Assembly: GCA_003021175.1 (NCBI GenBank)
Contig: PXQV01000016.1
Location: 1-35,138 of the forward strand
Direction: 5' to 3'
DNA: 35,138 bases
Source: Halobacteriales archaeon QH_7_66_36
GTDB taxonomy: Archaea > Halobacteriota > Halobacteria > Halobacteriales > Haloarculaceae
The position numbers were made by a program, and so were the translations under genes. A model generated the notes under the pieces. That model ran no database searches and had not been told where the DNA came from. It saw nothing but the letters and a program-made list of their open reading frames with translations. Each line of letters opens with the position of its first letter. Within the stretch, counting starts at the first letter, position 1. Below are positions 1 through 8,489 of the stretch, piece by piece.

Positions 1-57
1 GGCTTCGCCGCCACGCTGCTCCCCGCTCGCACTTTCCGAGGCGCGTTGCGCCTCGCT
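1..57 (-). repeat. In-frame palindromic element inside purD
   Basis: Read on the coding strand this gives SEAQRASESASGEQRGGEA within PurD. It contains a hairpin with arms GAGGCGC/GCGCCTC around a GTT loop (39-55 on the + strand). It aligns without gaps over 19 codons, in the same frame, with 33470-33526 inside nrdJ; I count 40 of 57 identical bases. The far end may lie outside the window. I read it as a mobile or recombining element tolerated inside proteins. Confidence 0.7.
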
Positions 58-660
58 GGCCACCAGCGCCTGCACAGTGAACTCCTCGCCGACGAGTCGC
101 TCCTCCAGCACGACGCGGTCGTAGTCGCTGTCGCGGAGATACGCCTTCGCCTCCGCGGCGGTCACCTGATCGCCGATGACGCGGACGCCCTTTCCGCCCG
201 TCAGGCCGGCCGGCTTCACCGCGAGGTCGCCGTCGTACTCGTCGATGTACGCGCACGCGGCCTCGGTGTCGTCGAACGTCGCGTAGTCGGGGTTGCCCGC
301 GATGTCGTGCTCGTCGAGGAAGGTCCGTTGGAACTGCTTGTCCGTCTCGATGCGCGCCTCGGCGGCGTTGGGCGCGAACGCGTAGACGCCGGCGTCGTCG
401 AGCGCGTCGCTCACACCCGCGGCGAGGGGCGCTTCCGGCCCGACGACGGCGACGGTGGCGTCCACCTCGCGGGCGTAATCGACGACCGCCTCGGGGTCCG
501 TCTCGTCGAGCGTCTCGACCTCCGCCGCGAGCGACGCGATGCCGGGATTCCGGTTCGACGCGCAGGCGTACAGGGTCGCGTTCGAGCGCGCAACGGCGCG
601 AGCGATGGCGTGTTCGCGGCCACCGCCGCCGACGAGCAACACCCGTTCGTCCTCGTGCAT
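1..660 (-). CDS. purD: Phosphoribosylamine-glycine ligase (GARS), N-terminal part, cut by window edge
   Basis: Second step of purine synthesis: ATP-dependent joining of glycine to phosphoribosylamine, in the cytoplasm. The 220 visible codons begin MHEDERVLLVGGGGREHAIA, the glycine-rich N-terminal loop of PurD, and run through the N domain into the ATP-grasp region. The family segment EEFTVQALV is present at about residues 192-200. The start ATG (658-660) lies about 28 bases from a TATA-like element, so it is probably leaderless. Oddity: directly after EEFTVQALVA the reading frame enters a low-complexity Ala/Ser/Glu/Arg/Gly stretch that I do not expect in PurD (separate entry). The C-terminal half lies outside the window. 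The gene is divergent from the histidine kinase at 785. Identification is firm from the motifs. Confidence 0.93.
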   Translation of the reverse strand, partial: MHEDERVLLVGGGGREHAIARAVARSNATLYACASNRNPGIASLAAEVETLDETDPEAVVDYAREVDATVAVVGPEAPLAAGVSDALDDAGVYAFAPNAAEARIETDKQFQRTFLDEHDIAGNPDYATFDDTEAACAYIDEYDGDLAVKPAGLTGGKGVRVIGDQVTAAEAKAYLRDSDYDRVVLEERLVGEEFTVQALVASEAQRASESASGEQRGGEA

Positions 661-684
661 ACGCGGGCTACCGGCACAATCGCG

Positions 685-692
685 TGTAAAGG
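685..692 (-). promoter_or_regulatory. TATA-like element of purD
   Basis: On the minus strand the sequence reads CCTTTACA, centred about 28 bases before the purD ATG. This is the usual haloarchaeal spacing for a leaderless transcript. Inferred from spacing only. Confidence 0.45.
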
Positions 693-784
693 TTGGTTTC
701 CCCGCAGACCGGTGTCTTCGCCGACGTGGATGCCCGGAGCCACCAGACTCAAGTTCCCCGTCGGACTCGTCGTCATAAGTCCCG

Positions 785-2758
785 ATGATAGACGAGGGAG
801 AACCGGTCGCCGACGGTCTGACGTCGCTCGAAGCGTATCAGGAGGCGGCGAGCGACGCTATCGCCGACCGGGACGCCACGGTCGAGTCGCGAATCGAGCG
901 GCTCCTCCTGCTCGGGATCGACCGGTTCGGTGCCGAGGAAGCCTACCTCTCGGTGTTCGAAGACGAGACGTGGAAGCCACGGTGCAGCGTCGGCCAATCC
1001 GCGTTCGACGACGAGGTGCAATCTCCCATCGAGAACAGTTACTGTGGTCTCCTCAGCCCGGAACGGGAGACGGTGTTCATCCCCGACACCGGCGCGGCCT
1101 CCACGCCCAAGGGTGCCCCGGACGACGCGGTCGGCTGTTACGTCGGCGCGCGTCTCGTCGTCGACGGGGCGGAGTACGGGTCGCTGTTCTTCGTCCAGTC
1201 GACGCCGACCGACCGCGAGTTCGACGCCGACGACCGGCGATTTCTCCAGCATCTCTCGCGGTACGCGGAGACGTTACTGGACCACGAGCGGCGACGGGCG
1301 CGGCTGGCCGACCTCCACGCCGCGACCCGGCAGTTGATGGCCGCCGACAGCCGGGAGACGGTCGCGGAGCGGGCAGTCGAAGCGTTCGTGGAGGCGCTCG
1401 ACCTCCCGGTGACCGGCGTCTGGCTGTACGACGAGGACCGAGACGTGCTGGAGCCGGTCGCGTGGACGGAGGAGGCGGAGGCGTTGCTCGGCGACCCACC
1501 GACGTTCGACGGCTCGGGCAGCGTCTCGTGGCGCGCGTTTCAGGACGGCGAGACGCGCAGCCACGACGACGTGAGCACGGTTCCGGACATCTACAACGAA
1601 GACACCAAGCTCCGAAGCGAACTCGTCGTGCCCCTCGGCGACCGTGGGGTCGTCAACAGCGGCGACATGGAGCGAGGCTCGTTCAGTGAGGTGACGCTCA
1701 AGCACGCGGAGCTACTGGCCGAGAACACGACCGCTGCGCTGGCGCAGGCGGACAGAAAGCAGTCGCTACAGGCAGCCCGCGACCGGTTCCGCGCGTTCTT
1801 CGAGGCGGACAACGACGCGGCGTTCGTCACGACTGCCGACGAGATCGTGGACTGCAACGAGCGGGCGACGGAGCTACTCGGCTACGACCGCGAGGAGCTG
1901 ATCGGTGCCTCGCTGGAACTGCTCCACCCCGGCGAGGCCGGGCGGGTTCGGGCGGTCGCCACGGAGGCGTTCGAAACCGGCGACGCCCGCGCGGAAGACA
2001 TCACCTACACGACGGCCGACGGCCAGACCCTCCCGGCCGAGGCGCGGTTCTCGCGGGTGGACATCGAGGGGCGGACGCTGCTGTTGGTGAAGATACGCGA
2101 CGTGAGCGAGCAGAAGCGGCGCGAACGGCTCAACGCCGTGATGAACCGCGTCCTCCGGCACAACGTCCGCAACGAGGTGAACATCGTCTCGGGACACGCC
2201 AGCATCGCCGCCGACGCGACCGACGACGAGACGGTGGGAGCGGCGCTCGACACCATCGAGGCCCGGGCAGAGACGCTGCGGTCGCTGAGCGAGAAGGCCC
2301 GCCGGATACAGGACCGCGCTGTCGACGGCCTCGCGGGCGACCAGTACCGACCCGCGAACCTGCTCGAACGGGTCGCCGCGGACGTGTCTCGCAGCCACGG
2401 CGTCGACGTGGACATCGACCCGGCGGAGATGGAGCGGTCGGTCGACGGCGACCTCTACTCCGCGCTCCGCGAACTGTGTGAGAACGCCGTCGCCCACGCC
2501 GACTCCGACCCGCACGTCCGCGTGACCGCGACGCCGACCGACGCCGGCGTCCGATTCGTCGTCACCGACGACGGACCGGGACTCCCCGAGATGGAGCAGA
2601 CGGTGTTCCAGACCGGCGAGGAGACGCCAGTCTCACACGGACAGGGACTCGGCCTCTGGCTCGTCCGGTGGGTCGTGCGGGATATGGGCGGCTCCGTCGA
2701 CGTGGTCGAGACCGGTCCGTCGGGAAGCCGTATCGTCGTCGAAGTGCCGACCGTCTGA
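785..2758 (+). CDS. GAF-GAF-PAS sensor histidine kinase
   Basis: A 657-residue signal-transducing kinase with no membrane segment, so probably a cytoplasmic sensor. Order of domains: GAF at about 35-165, a second GAF at about 175-320, PAS at about 330-440 (FEADNDAAFVTT through the PAC-like LLLVKIRDVSEQ), an H-box at about 452-470 (VLRHNVRNE, phospho-acceptor His459), then a HATPase domain with N-box ELCENAVAHA (Asn567), G1 box DDGPGLP (595-601) and G2 box GQGLGLWL (619-626). This H-box type is common in haloarchaeal kinases. No response regulator is adjacent, and the ligand cannot be told from sequence. The gene is divergent from purD, and its stop abuts the end of the convergent acyl-CoA synthetase. 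Confidence 0.93.
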   Translation: MIDEGEPVADGLTSLEAYQEAASDAIADRDATVESRIERLLLLGIDRFGAEEAYLSVFEDETWKPRCSVGQSAFDDEVQSPIENSYCGLLSPERETVFIPDTGAASTPKGAPDDAVGCYVGARLVVDGAEYGSLFFVQSTPTDREFDADDRRFLQHLSRYAETLLDHERRRARLADLHAATRQLMAADSRETVAERAVEAFVEALDLPVTGVWLYDEDRDVLEPVAWTEEAEALLGDPPTFDGSGSVSWRAFQDGETRSHDDVSTVPDIYNEDTKLRSELVVPLGDRGVVNSGDMERGSFSEVTLKHAELLAENTTAALAQADRKQSLQAARDRFRAFFEADNDAAFVTTADEIVDCNERATELLGYDREELIGASLELLHPGEAGRVRAVATEAFETGDARAEDITYTTADGQTLPAEARFSRVDIEGRTLLLVKIRDVSEQKRRERLNAVMNRVLRHNVRNEVNIVSGHASIAADATDDETVGAALDTIEARAETLRSLSEKARRIQDRAVDGLAGDQYRPANLLERVAADVSRSHGVDVDIDPAEMERSVDGDLYSALRELCENAVAHADSDPHVRVTATPTDAGVRFVVTDDGPGLPEMEQTVFQTGEETPVSHGQGLGLWLVRWVVRDMGGSVDVVETGPSGSRIVVEVPTV

Positions 2759-4411
2759 TCACTCCTCCAGCGACGCCCGCCGCAGTTTGCCGGTCTCGGT
2801 CTTGGGTAACGACTCGCGGAAGGCGATGTCGCGGGGGTACTCGTACTTCGCGAGGCGGTCACGGACGTGCTCGCGGAGGCGCTCGCGTATCTCGTCGCTC
2901 GGCTCCGGGCCGTCGAGCACGACGAACGCCTTCGGCACCTCGCCGCGCTCCTCGTCGGGAACGCCGACGACGGCCGCGTCCGCGACTGCCTCGTGGTCGG
3001 CCAGCGACTCCTCGATTTCGACGGGACCGATACGGTAGCCGGCGGAGATGATCACGTTGTCCTTGCGCGCCTCGAAGGCGACGTAACCGTCGGCGTCCAT
3101 CCGGCCCAGATCCTCGGTGCGGAGCCAGCCGTCCGTGACCTTCTCCGCCGTCGTCTCCGGCTTGTTCCAGTACTCGACGAAGCAGACCGGATTGTCCGCG
3201 TAGCGGACGGCGATTTCGCATACCTCCCCCGGCTCGACGGTCGGCTCTGCCGTGTCGGGGTCGACGACCGCGACATCGTGGCCCGGCCCGGGAAGACCGA
3301 TGTACCCCTCCCGTGACTCCGCGAGCGCGGTGCAGTCGCCAACGAGCATGTTGGCCTCCGTCTGTCCGTACCCCTCGTGGACGGCCGCGCCGCCGAAGAC
3401 CCCGTCGGCCCACGAGACGACGCTCTCGCCGAGCGACTCGCCGCCGGAGGCGACGACCCGGACGTTCTCGACGGGGTCCGCATCGACGGTCATCATCATG
3501 CGGAGCGCGGTCGGCGGCGCGAAGAAGCTCGTCACGCCGTTGCGGTCGAGCACGTCGAAGGCGGTCTCGGGGTCGAACGACCCCGCCGACTCGTGGACGA
3601 CCACCGACCGGCCGTAGTAGAGCGCCGGCACGACCACGTCGAACAGCGAGGCGATCCACGCCCACTCCGAGGGCGTCCAGAATGTGTCGCCGTCGCGCAG
3701 ATCGAGGTTGCAAAACGAGGTGAGGAACAGCGGGAGATGGCCGAGCAGCATCCGGTGGGCGTGGCGCACCCCCTTCGGGTCGCCCGTCGTGCCGGAGGTG
3801 TAGATGAGCAGCGCGTCGTCCTCGGCGGCGGTGTCGACGGCCTCGAAGTCCGGGTCGCGGCCCGCGAGCGCGGCGTCGAAGTCGATTTCGTTCGCGCGTG
3901 TCGGCTCCGCCCCGCCCACGAGCGCGACCGTGCCGAAGTCGAGGTCGGCCGTCCCCTCGCGGAACGCCTCGACGCTGTCGTCGTGGACCACGGCGGCGAC
4001 CGCGTCGGCGTCGTCGAGGCGGTATTCGAGCGCGTCGGGACCGAACAGCGTCGACAGCGGCACCGAGACGGCTCCGAGCTTCCAGCAGGCCACGTGCGCG
4101 ATGGCGGTTTCCGGACACTGGGGTGCGTTGACGCCGACGCGGTCGCCCCGCTCGACGCCGGACGCGCGGAGATGGCGAGCGAGCCGACTCGCGGCCGCGT
4201 CGAGGTCGGCGTACGTCAGCGTCTCGCGGCGTGCCCCGTCGACCAGCAGGGCCGGCTCGTCCGGTCGCTCGGCGGCCCACCGGTCACAGACGTACGCGGC
4301 CATGTTGAACCGCTCCGGGACGACCCACTCGAAGTCGTCCCGCAACTCGTCGTAGCTCTCCCACGCCCGCTCGTGAAACCGGTAGGCGTCGAGCCGTCTC
4401 GTCGGTGCCAT
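2759..4411 (-). CDS. AMP-forming acyl-CoA synthetase (acetyl-/medium-chain type)
   Basis: A 550-residue member of the ANL superfamily that activates a carboxylic acid to acyl-AMP and then acyl-CoA. Motifs in order: P-loop-like YTSGTTGDPKGV, acyl/adenine-site GYGQTEAN, GWLRTEDLG with the ATP-ribose Asp, the hinge region KDNVIISAGYRIGP, and the C-terminal KTETGKLRR with the catalytic Lys. The EWAWIASLFDVVVPAL stretch and overall length resemble medium-chain (ACSM-like) enzymes and archaeal acetyl-CoA synthetase homologues; the substrate is not certain. I chose ATG 4409-4411 (MAPTRRLDAY). The frame stays open further upstream, but only through GC-rich sequence that would overlap the divergent gene at 4520. 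Its end abuts the histidine kinase stop. Confidence 0.9.
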   Translation of the reverse strand: MAPTRRLDAYRFHERAWESYDELRDDFEWVVPERFNMAAYVCDRWAAERPDEPALLVDGARRETLTYADLDAAASRLARHLRASGVERGDRVGVNAPQCPETAIAHVACWKLGAVSVPLSTLFGPDALEYRLDDADAVAAVVHDDSVEAFREGTADLDFGTVALVGGAEPTRANEIDFDAALAGRDPDFEAVDTAAEDDALLIYTSGTTGDPKGVRHAHRMLLGHLPLFLTSFCNLDLRDGDTFWTPSEWAWIASLFDVVVPALYYGRSVVVHESAGSFDPETAFDVLDRNGVTSFFAPPTALRMMMTVDADPVENVRVVASGGESLGESVVSWADGVFGGAAVHEGYGQTEANMLVGDCTALAESREGYIGLPGPGHDVAVVDPDTAEPTVEPGEVCEIAVRYADNPVCFVEYWNKPETTAEKVTDGWLRTEDLGRMDADGYVAFEARKDNVIISAGYRIGPVEIEESLADHEAVADAAVVGVPDEERGEVPKAFVVLDGPEPSDEIRERLREHVRDRLAKYEYPRDIAFRESLPKTETGKLRRASLEE

Positions 4412-4519
4412 ATCCCGCCGTGACAAGGAATGACTAACAAGCCTTCGCTTCCCGCGAACGCGACAGTAGCACGCCTCGGGCGTACGGGCCTTCTTCAGGC
4501 AGGCCGTCCAAGCAGCCGT

Positions 4520-6697
4520 ATGAGCGACACGGACCCACTCGCGCGGAACCGTCTCGGGGGAGCGGCGTCGCCGTATCTCCGACAGCACGCCGACAACCCG
4601 GTCCACTGGCAGCCGTGGGACGACGACGCCCTCGCGGCCGCCGAGCGGGAGGACAACCCGCTCTTCCTCTCGGTCGGCTACTCGTCGTGTCACTGGTGTC
4701 ACGTGATGGCCGAGGAGAGCTTTGAGGACGCCGCTATCGCCGACCGACTCAACGAGTCGTTCGTGCCTGTCAAGGTGGACCGCGAGGAGCGACCCGACCT
4801 CGACTCGCTGTACATCACCGTCTGTCAGCTCGTCCGTGGACAGGCCGGCTGGCCGCTCAGCGTCTTCTGTACGCCCGACGGGAAGCCCTTCTTCGTCGGC
4901 ACCTACTTCCCGAAGGAGTCAAGGCGGAACCGGCCCGGCTTTCGCCAGTTGGTCGACCGGATCGCCGACGCGTGGGCCGACCCCGAGGAGCGCGCGGAGA
5001 TGGAGGAGCGCGCCGAACAGTGGACCGCGGCGGCGAAGGGGGAACTGGAGGAGGTGCCCGACGACCCCGGCACGGCCCCGGACGCCGCGTTCCTCGACAG
5101 CGCCGCCAGCGACGCGGTCCGGCGGGCCGACCGCGAGCACGGTGGCTTCGGGCGGGGACAGAAGTTCCCCAGCCCGTCGCGCGTCGACCTACTCCTCCGC
5201 GCCGCGGCCCGCAAAGACACGGACATCTACCGCGCCGTCGCCCGCGAGACGCTCGACGCGATGGCCTCGGGCGGGCTCTACGACCATCTCGGCGGCGGCT
5301 TCCACCGCTACTGCACCGACCGCGAGTGGGTCGTCCCCCACTTCGAGGAGATGCTGTACGATCAGGCGGGCCTCGTCCGGACGTTCCTCGCTGGCTACCA
5401 GACGTTCGGCACGGAGCGATACGCCGACGTGGCGGCCGAGACGCTCGGGTTCGTCGAGCGGGAACTCCAACATCCCGACGGCGGCTTCTACGCGACGCTC
5501 GACGCCCGCTCCGAGTACGACGGCGAACAGGTCGAGGGGGCGTACTACGTCTGGACGCCGGAGGACGTGGCGGTCGCCGTCGACAACGACACCGACGCGG
5601 ACCTGTTCTGTGCCCGCTACGGCGTGGGCGACGCCGGCAACTTCGACCCCGAACAGGAACTCGACGCGTCGGTGACGGGGTGGAACGTGTTGACCGAGCA
5701 GGCGTCCGTCCCGGACCTCGCGGCCGAGTTCGACCTCGACGAGTCGGCAGTCGAGGAGCGACTCGCTCGCGCCGAGGAGCAGGCGCGCGCCGCCCGGGCC
5801 GAACGGCCCCGCCCCGGCCGCGACCAAAAGGTGCTCGCGGGCTGGAACGGGCTGATGGTTTCGGCGTTCGCGGAGGCAGGACTGGTGCTCGACGAGCGGT
5901 ACGCCGACGTGGCGGCCGACGCGCTCGCCTTCGTCCGGGAGCGGCTCTGGAACGACGAGTCGCTGGCCCGGCTCTGGAAGGGCGACGGCGGGTCCGACGA
6001 TAACGCCCAAGGCGACGGCTACCTGGAGGATTACGCCTTCCTCGCGCGGGGCGCGCTGAACACCTACGAGGCGACGGGCGAGGTCGACCATCTCGCGTTC
6101 GCGCTGTCGCTCGGGCGCGCGCTGGTGCGTGACTTCTACGACCCGGACCAGGGAACGCTCTATTTCACGCCCGCGGACGGCGAATCGCTCGTCGCGCGGC
6201 CACAGGAGCTCGACGACTCGTCGACGCCGTCGAGCACCGGTGTCGCCGTCGAGACGCTCGACGCGCTGTCACACTTCACGCCAGACGGGGAGTTCGCTAC
6301 GGTCGCGGAGACGGTGACGGAGACGCACGCGAGCACGCTCGAATCGAGTCCGTTGGAGCACGCCGCGTTCGTGCTCGCCGCGGACGCGCTTGCGGTCGGC
6401 CGTCGCGAGTTGACCGTCGCCGCCGACGGCCTCCCGGACGCATGGCGAGAGACGCTCGGGGACCGCTATCTCCCACTGCGACTCCTCTCGGTGCGACCGC
6501 CGACCGACGAGGGGCTACAGTCGTGGCTCGATACGCTCGGACTGGCCGAAGCCCCACCGATCTGGGCCGGACGAGAGGCGCGCGACCGGGAGGATGCCGA
6601 CGCGGCAGGCGCGGAGCCGACCGTCTACGCCTGCCGCGCTCGCGCCTGCTCGCCGCCGCGACACGATCTTGACGCGGCGCTCGACTGGGAGCCTTAG
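4520..6697 (+). CDS. DUF255 / thioredoxin-domain protein (YyaL, SPATA20-like)
   Basis: A 725-residue protein. The N-terminal part (about 1-165) is the DUF255 thioredoxin-like domain: NRLGGAASPYLRQHADNPV, then SSCHWCHVM with a CxxC redox motif, and QAGWPLSVF. The rest is an alpha/alpha-barrel like the N-acylglucosamine 2-epimerase fold (GGLYDHLGGGFHRYCTD, LAGWNGLMVSA). The family is widespread in all domains of life and its biochemical role is still unclear; the CHWC motif suggests redox chemistry. ATG 4520 matches the usual family N-terminus; an upstream in-frame ATG at 4430 would add residues not typical of the family. Its last 4 bases overlap the end of the convergent metalloprotease gene. 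Confidence 0.9.
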   Translation: MSDTDPLARNRLGGAASPYLRQHADNPVHWQPWDDDALAAAEREDNPLFLSVGYSSCHWCHVMAEESFEDAAIADRLNESFVPVKVDREERPDLDSLYITVCQLVRGQAGWPLSVFCTPDGKPFFVGTYFPKESRRNRPGFRQLVDRIADAWADPEERAEMEERAEQWTAAAKGELEEVPDDPGTAPDAAFLDSAASDAVRRADREHGGFGRGQKFPSPSRVDLLLRAAARKDTDIYRAVARETLDAMASGGLYDHLGGGFHRYCTDREWVVPHFEEMLYDQAGLVRTFLAGYQTFGTERYADVAAETLGFVERELQHPDGGFYATLDARSEYDGEQVEGAYYVWTPEDVAVAVDNDTDADLFCARYGVGDAGNFDPEQELDASVTGWNVLTEQASVPDLAAEFDLDESAVEERLARAEEQARAARAERPRPGRDQKVLAGWNGLMVSAFAEAGLVLDERYADVAADALAFVRERLWNDESLARLWKGDGGSDDNAQGDGYLEDYAFLARGALNTYEATGEVDHLAFALSLGRALVRDFYDPDQGTLYFTPADGESLVARPQELDDSSTPSSTGVAVETLDALSHFTPDGEFATVAETVTETHASTLESSPLEHAAFVLAADALAVGRRELTVAADGLPDAWRETLGDRYLPLRLLSVRPPTDEGLQSWLDTLGLAEAPPIWAGREARDREDADAAGAEPTVYACRARACSPPRHDLDAALDWEP

Positions 6698-7647
6698 GCC
6701 GGCACGCGTGCCAGCCACTTCGCGGGGTCGTTCAACTCTGCGTCGCTCGGCAGGTGGTCGGGCGACTCCCAGACGGCGCTCGCGCCGTGGACGCCTCGGT
6801 CGTCCGCGACGGCATCGAAGAACGCCTTGCCCCGCTCGTACTGGTCGCGTTTCATCCCGAAGCCGAGCAGTCGACGGACGAGCTTGCCGACGGGCGTGGT
6901 GCCGCCGCGCCGCTCGTCGAGCTTCCGGCGCAGGTCGTCGTACTCGTCGTCGAACGCGCGGTCCATCACCAGCTCCGCGTACCCCTCGACGGCCGTCATA
7001 ACGACGTTCACCTCGCGGAGCGCGTCGCGCTCGAACCTGCCCTCGGTGAGTCCCTCGACGCCCGCCTGCATCCGCTCTTCGAGCAGGTCCGAGAGCCACG
7101 GTGCGGTGCCGAACTCCGCGGCGTGTGCCACCTCGTGGAACGCGATCCAGCGGCGGAACCGCGACGGCTCCGCGTTCAGCGTCGTGGCCACCCTGCCGAT
7201 GTTCGGGTGGAGGAAGTAGAGCGCGTGGTCCGACTCGTCCGCGAGGAGGAGCGGGTCGTACTGGCCGAGCACGTTGCCGCCGAGGAACGCCAGCATCGCA
7301 CCCGTCGTGCCCGTGTTGACCGACCGCGCGATGCCGGGAGCCGGTCCACCGAGTTCCTCGACGATGGGTGCCATGACCCGCCGGAACGTGTCGACGTTCG
7401 CGTCGATCCAGTGGTGGCGGTGCTGGACCTCGACGGTCTCGGGCAGGTCGAAGTCGACGCCGGCGACTTCGCGAACCCGGTCGCGGGCGTCGCGCACGTC
7501 GGCGGCGTAGCCGTCGCGCTGGCGTTCGGACAGCGTCAGGTCACCGGGCTGGACGGAGGCTTTCGCGGCCTCCGCGGCGGCGTCCCAGTCGATAGGGCCG
7601 TCGCCGGAACTCTCCGCAACCGCCCGGACCGCACGAAACAGCGTCAT
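6694..7647 (-). CDS. Zinc metalloprotease-like protein (DUF2342 / F420-associated family)
   Basis: A 317-residue protein with the motif AFHEVAHAAEF, a HExxH zinc site, in a large helical protein, preceded by LHPNIGRVA. This pattern fits the actinobacterial and haloarchaeal family annotated as putative zinc-dependent metalloproteases or coenzyme F420 biosynthesis-associated proteins. Proteolysis has not, to my knowledge, been shown for the family. The start MTLFRAVRAV at ATG 7645-7647 precedes the first conserved region; longer in-frame extension would run through repeat copy A and is rejected. It ends in a 4-base tail-to-tail overlap with the DUF255 gene. Confidence 0.8.
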   Translation of the reverse strand: MTLFRAVRAVAESSGDGPIDWDAAAEAAKASVQPGDLTLSERQRDGYAADVRDARDRVREVAGVDFDLPETVEVQHRHHWIDANVDTFRRVMAPIVEELGGPAPGIARSVNTGTTGAMLAFLGGNVLGQYDPLLLADESDHALYFLHPNIGRVATTLNAEPSRFRRWIAFHEVAHAAEFGTAPWLSDLLEERMQAGVEGLTEGRFERDALREVNVVMTAVEGYAELVMDRAFDDEYDDLRRKLDERRGGTTPVGKLVRRLLGFGMKRDQYERGKAFFDAVADDRGVHGASAVWESPDHLPSDAELNDPAKWLARVPA

Positions 7648-7694
7648 ACGACCGGTTGGAATCCGGTTCGCATATGCCTTCTCCCCGGCCGACG

Positions 7695-8004
7695 GGTAGT
7701 GTTCAAATAACAGCGATTCAGCTGGAGGAGCCAGCAACAGAGTGTAGAAAGCCCCCGGTCGCTGCGGTCGCGCGCAGCGCGGACCGTCGGTCGGGCTGTG
7801 GTGTCCTCGCGCGGTTCCACCGCGCGAGCGGGCCGAGGGACCGGCGGTCACTCGCGGCTCACGTCGTCGGGCTTCTCGTAGCGCCCACCGGGAGAGCGAC
7901 GCTCTCCCGAGCAATCGGCGGCAAAGCCGCCGATAACGGCCCCTCTCAGTCCCGCCCACCGCAGTTGCCCAGTCGAGCGACGACCCGCTGATCTGAACAC
8001 TACC
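7695..8004. repeat. Structured repeat element, copy A (MITE-like)
   Basis: A non-coding element bounded by inverted ends GGTAGTGTTCAAAT (left) and GGTAGTGTTCAGAT (right, reverse complement), 13 of 14 matching. Inside are hairpins: arms CTCGCGCGG/CCGCGCGAG (7806-7828), GGGAGAGC/GCTCTCCC (7890-7908) and ATCGGCGGC/GCCGCCGAT (7914-7934). It shares two blocks with copy B at 22327-22663, which lies in the opposite orientation: one from the TGTAGAAAGCCCCC motif at about 7743-7785, the other about 118 bases at 7868-7985. I see no clear target duplication. The terminal sequence resembles the GG-N3-TGTT-CAAA pattern of IS6-family ends from memory; this is not verified. Confidence 0.75.
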
Positions 8005-8092
8005 GAGCGGCGAAAGTGGTGCGGGGGCGATACCTCGACAACCTCCGATCCGATTGGAGTCGTTAGCAGCCGAATGTTTGCCCCGGCGAGCA

Positions 8093-8099
8093 TTTACGC
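8093..8099 (+). promoter_or_regulatory. TATA-like element for the gene at 8121
   Basis: ATTTACG, centred about 25 bases before the ATG at 8121, which fits a leaderless transcript starting at or next to the start codon. Confidence 0.4.
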
Positions 8100-8120
8100 C
8101 CAGATACCATAGGCTCGTTC

Positions 8121-8474
8121 ATGCTACTCATCCGGGGGCACGCCGGCGGGACGGCCCTGACGGGAACGCTCTACGAGCGGGGCGAAGAGCCGCCGTCGTT
8201 CAAGGGTGCGCCCGACGAGGGCGCGCCGTACGTCTGGGTCTGTGACGCCTTCTACGAGGTGGAGTCCGGCGGCCAACTCCAGACCATCGGCGACCGCGAG
8301 ATACGGGTCGCGTTCGAGTCGCCGATGCCCCGCGGCTTCGAGACGCGCGAGCAGGCCATCGAGGCCGCGAAGGCGCACCTCCGCACGCAGTTCGCCCGCG
8401 TCGGCGTCCCGGAGTCGGACGTCGAAATCGAGACGATAAAACGAGACCCCGGAGTCGAACAGTCCCAGCCGTAA
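8121..8474 (+). CDS. Conserved haloarchaeal-type protein, unknown function
   Basis: A 117-residue, acidic, soluble protein with no signal peptide or membrane segment. It begins MLLIRGHAGGTALTGTLYER and ends in a mixed helix/strand region. I recognise the style of a haloarchaeal orphan family but cannot assign a function. Codon use matches the neighbours, and a TATA-like element at -25 supports the start. It is convergent with nurA, whose stop lies 15 bases downstream of this gene's end. Confidence 0.75.
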   Translation: MLLIRGHAGGTALTGTLYERGEEPPSFKGAPDEGAPYVWVCDAFYEVESGGQLQTIGDREIRVAFESPMPRGFETREQAIEAAKAHLRTQFARVGVPESDVEIETIKRDPGVEQSQP

Positions 8475-8489
8475 GAGTAGAGTCTCGGC

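Noticed and set aside
46-1689. Long plus-strand open frame over purD and the kinase
   Set aside because: It runs antisense to purD and then out of frame with the kinase. The product is low-complexity Arg/Val/Gly, a shadow of GC-rich codon bias.
2859-4280. Long open frame (473 codons) on the same strand as the acyl-CoA synthetase
   Set aside because: It is a different frame of the synthetase gene, with an Arg-rich product and no recognisable motif.
4412-4702. N-terminal extension of the acyl-CoA synthetase
   Set aside because: It would overlap the coding sequence of the divergent DUF255 gene; homologous sequence begins near the internal ATG at 4411.
7848-8093. Open frame within repeat copy A that resembles one in copy B (both read GAVIGGFAADCSGERRSPGG)
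   Set aside because: The likeness comes from the repeat itself. There is no sensible start or full-length match, and the stems explain the conservation better than coding does.
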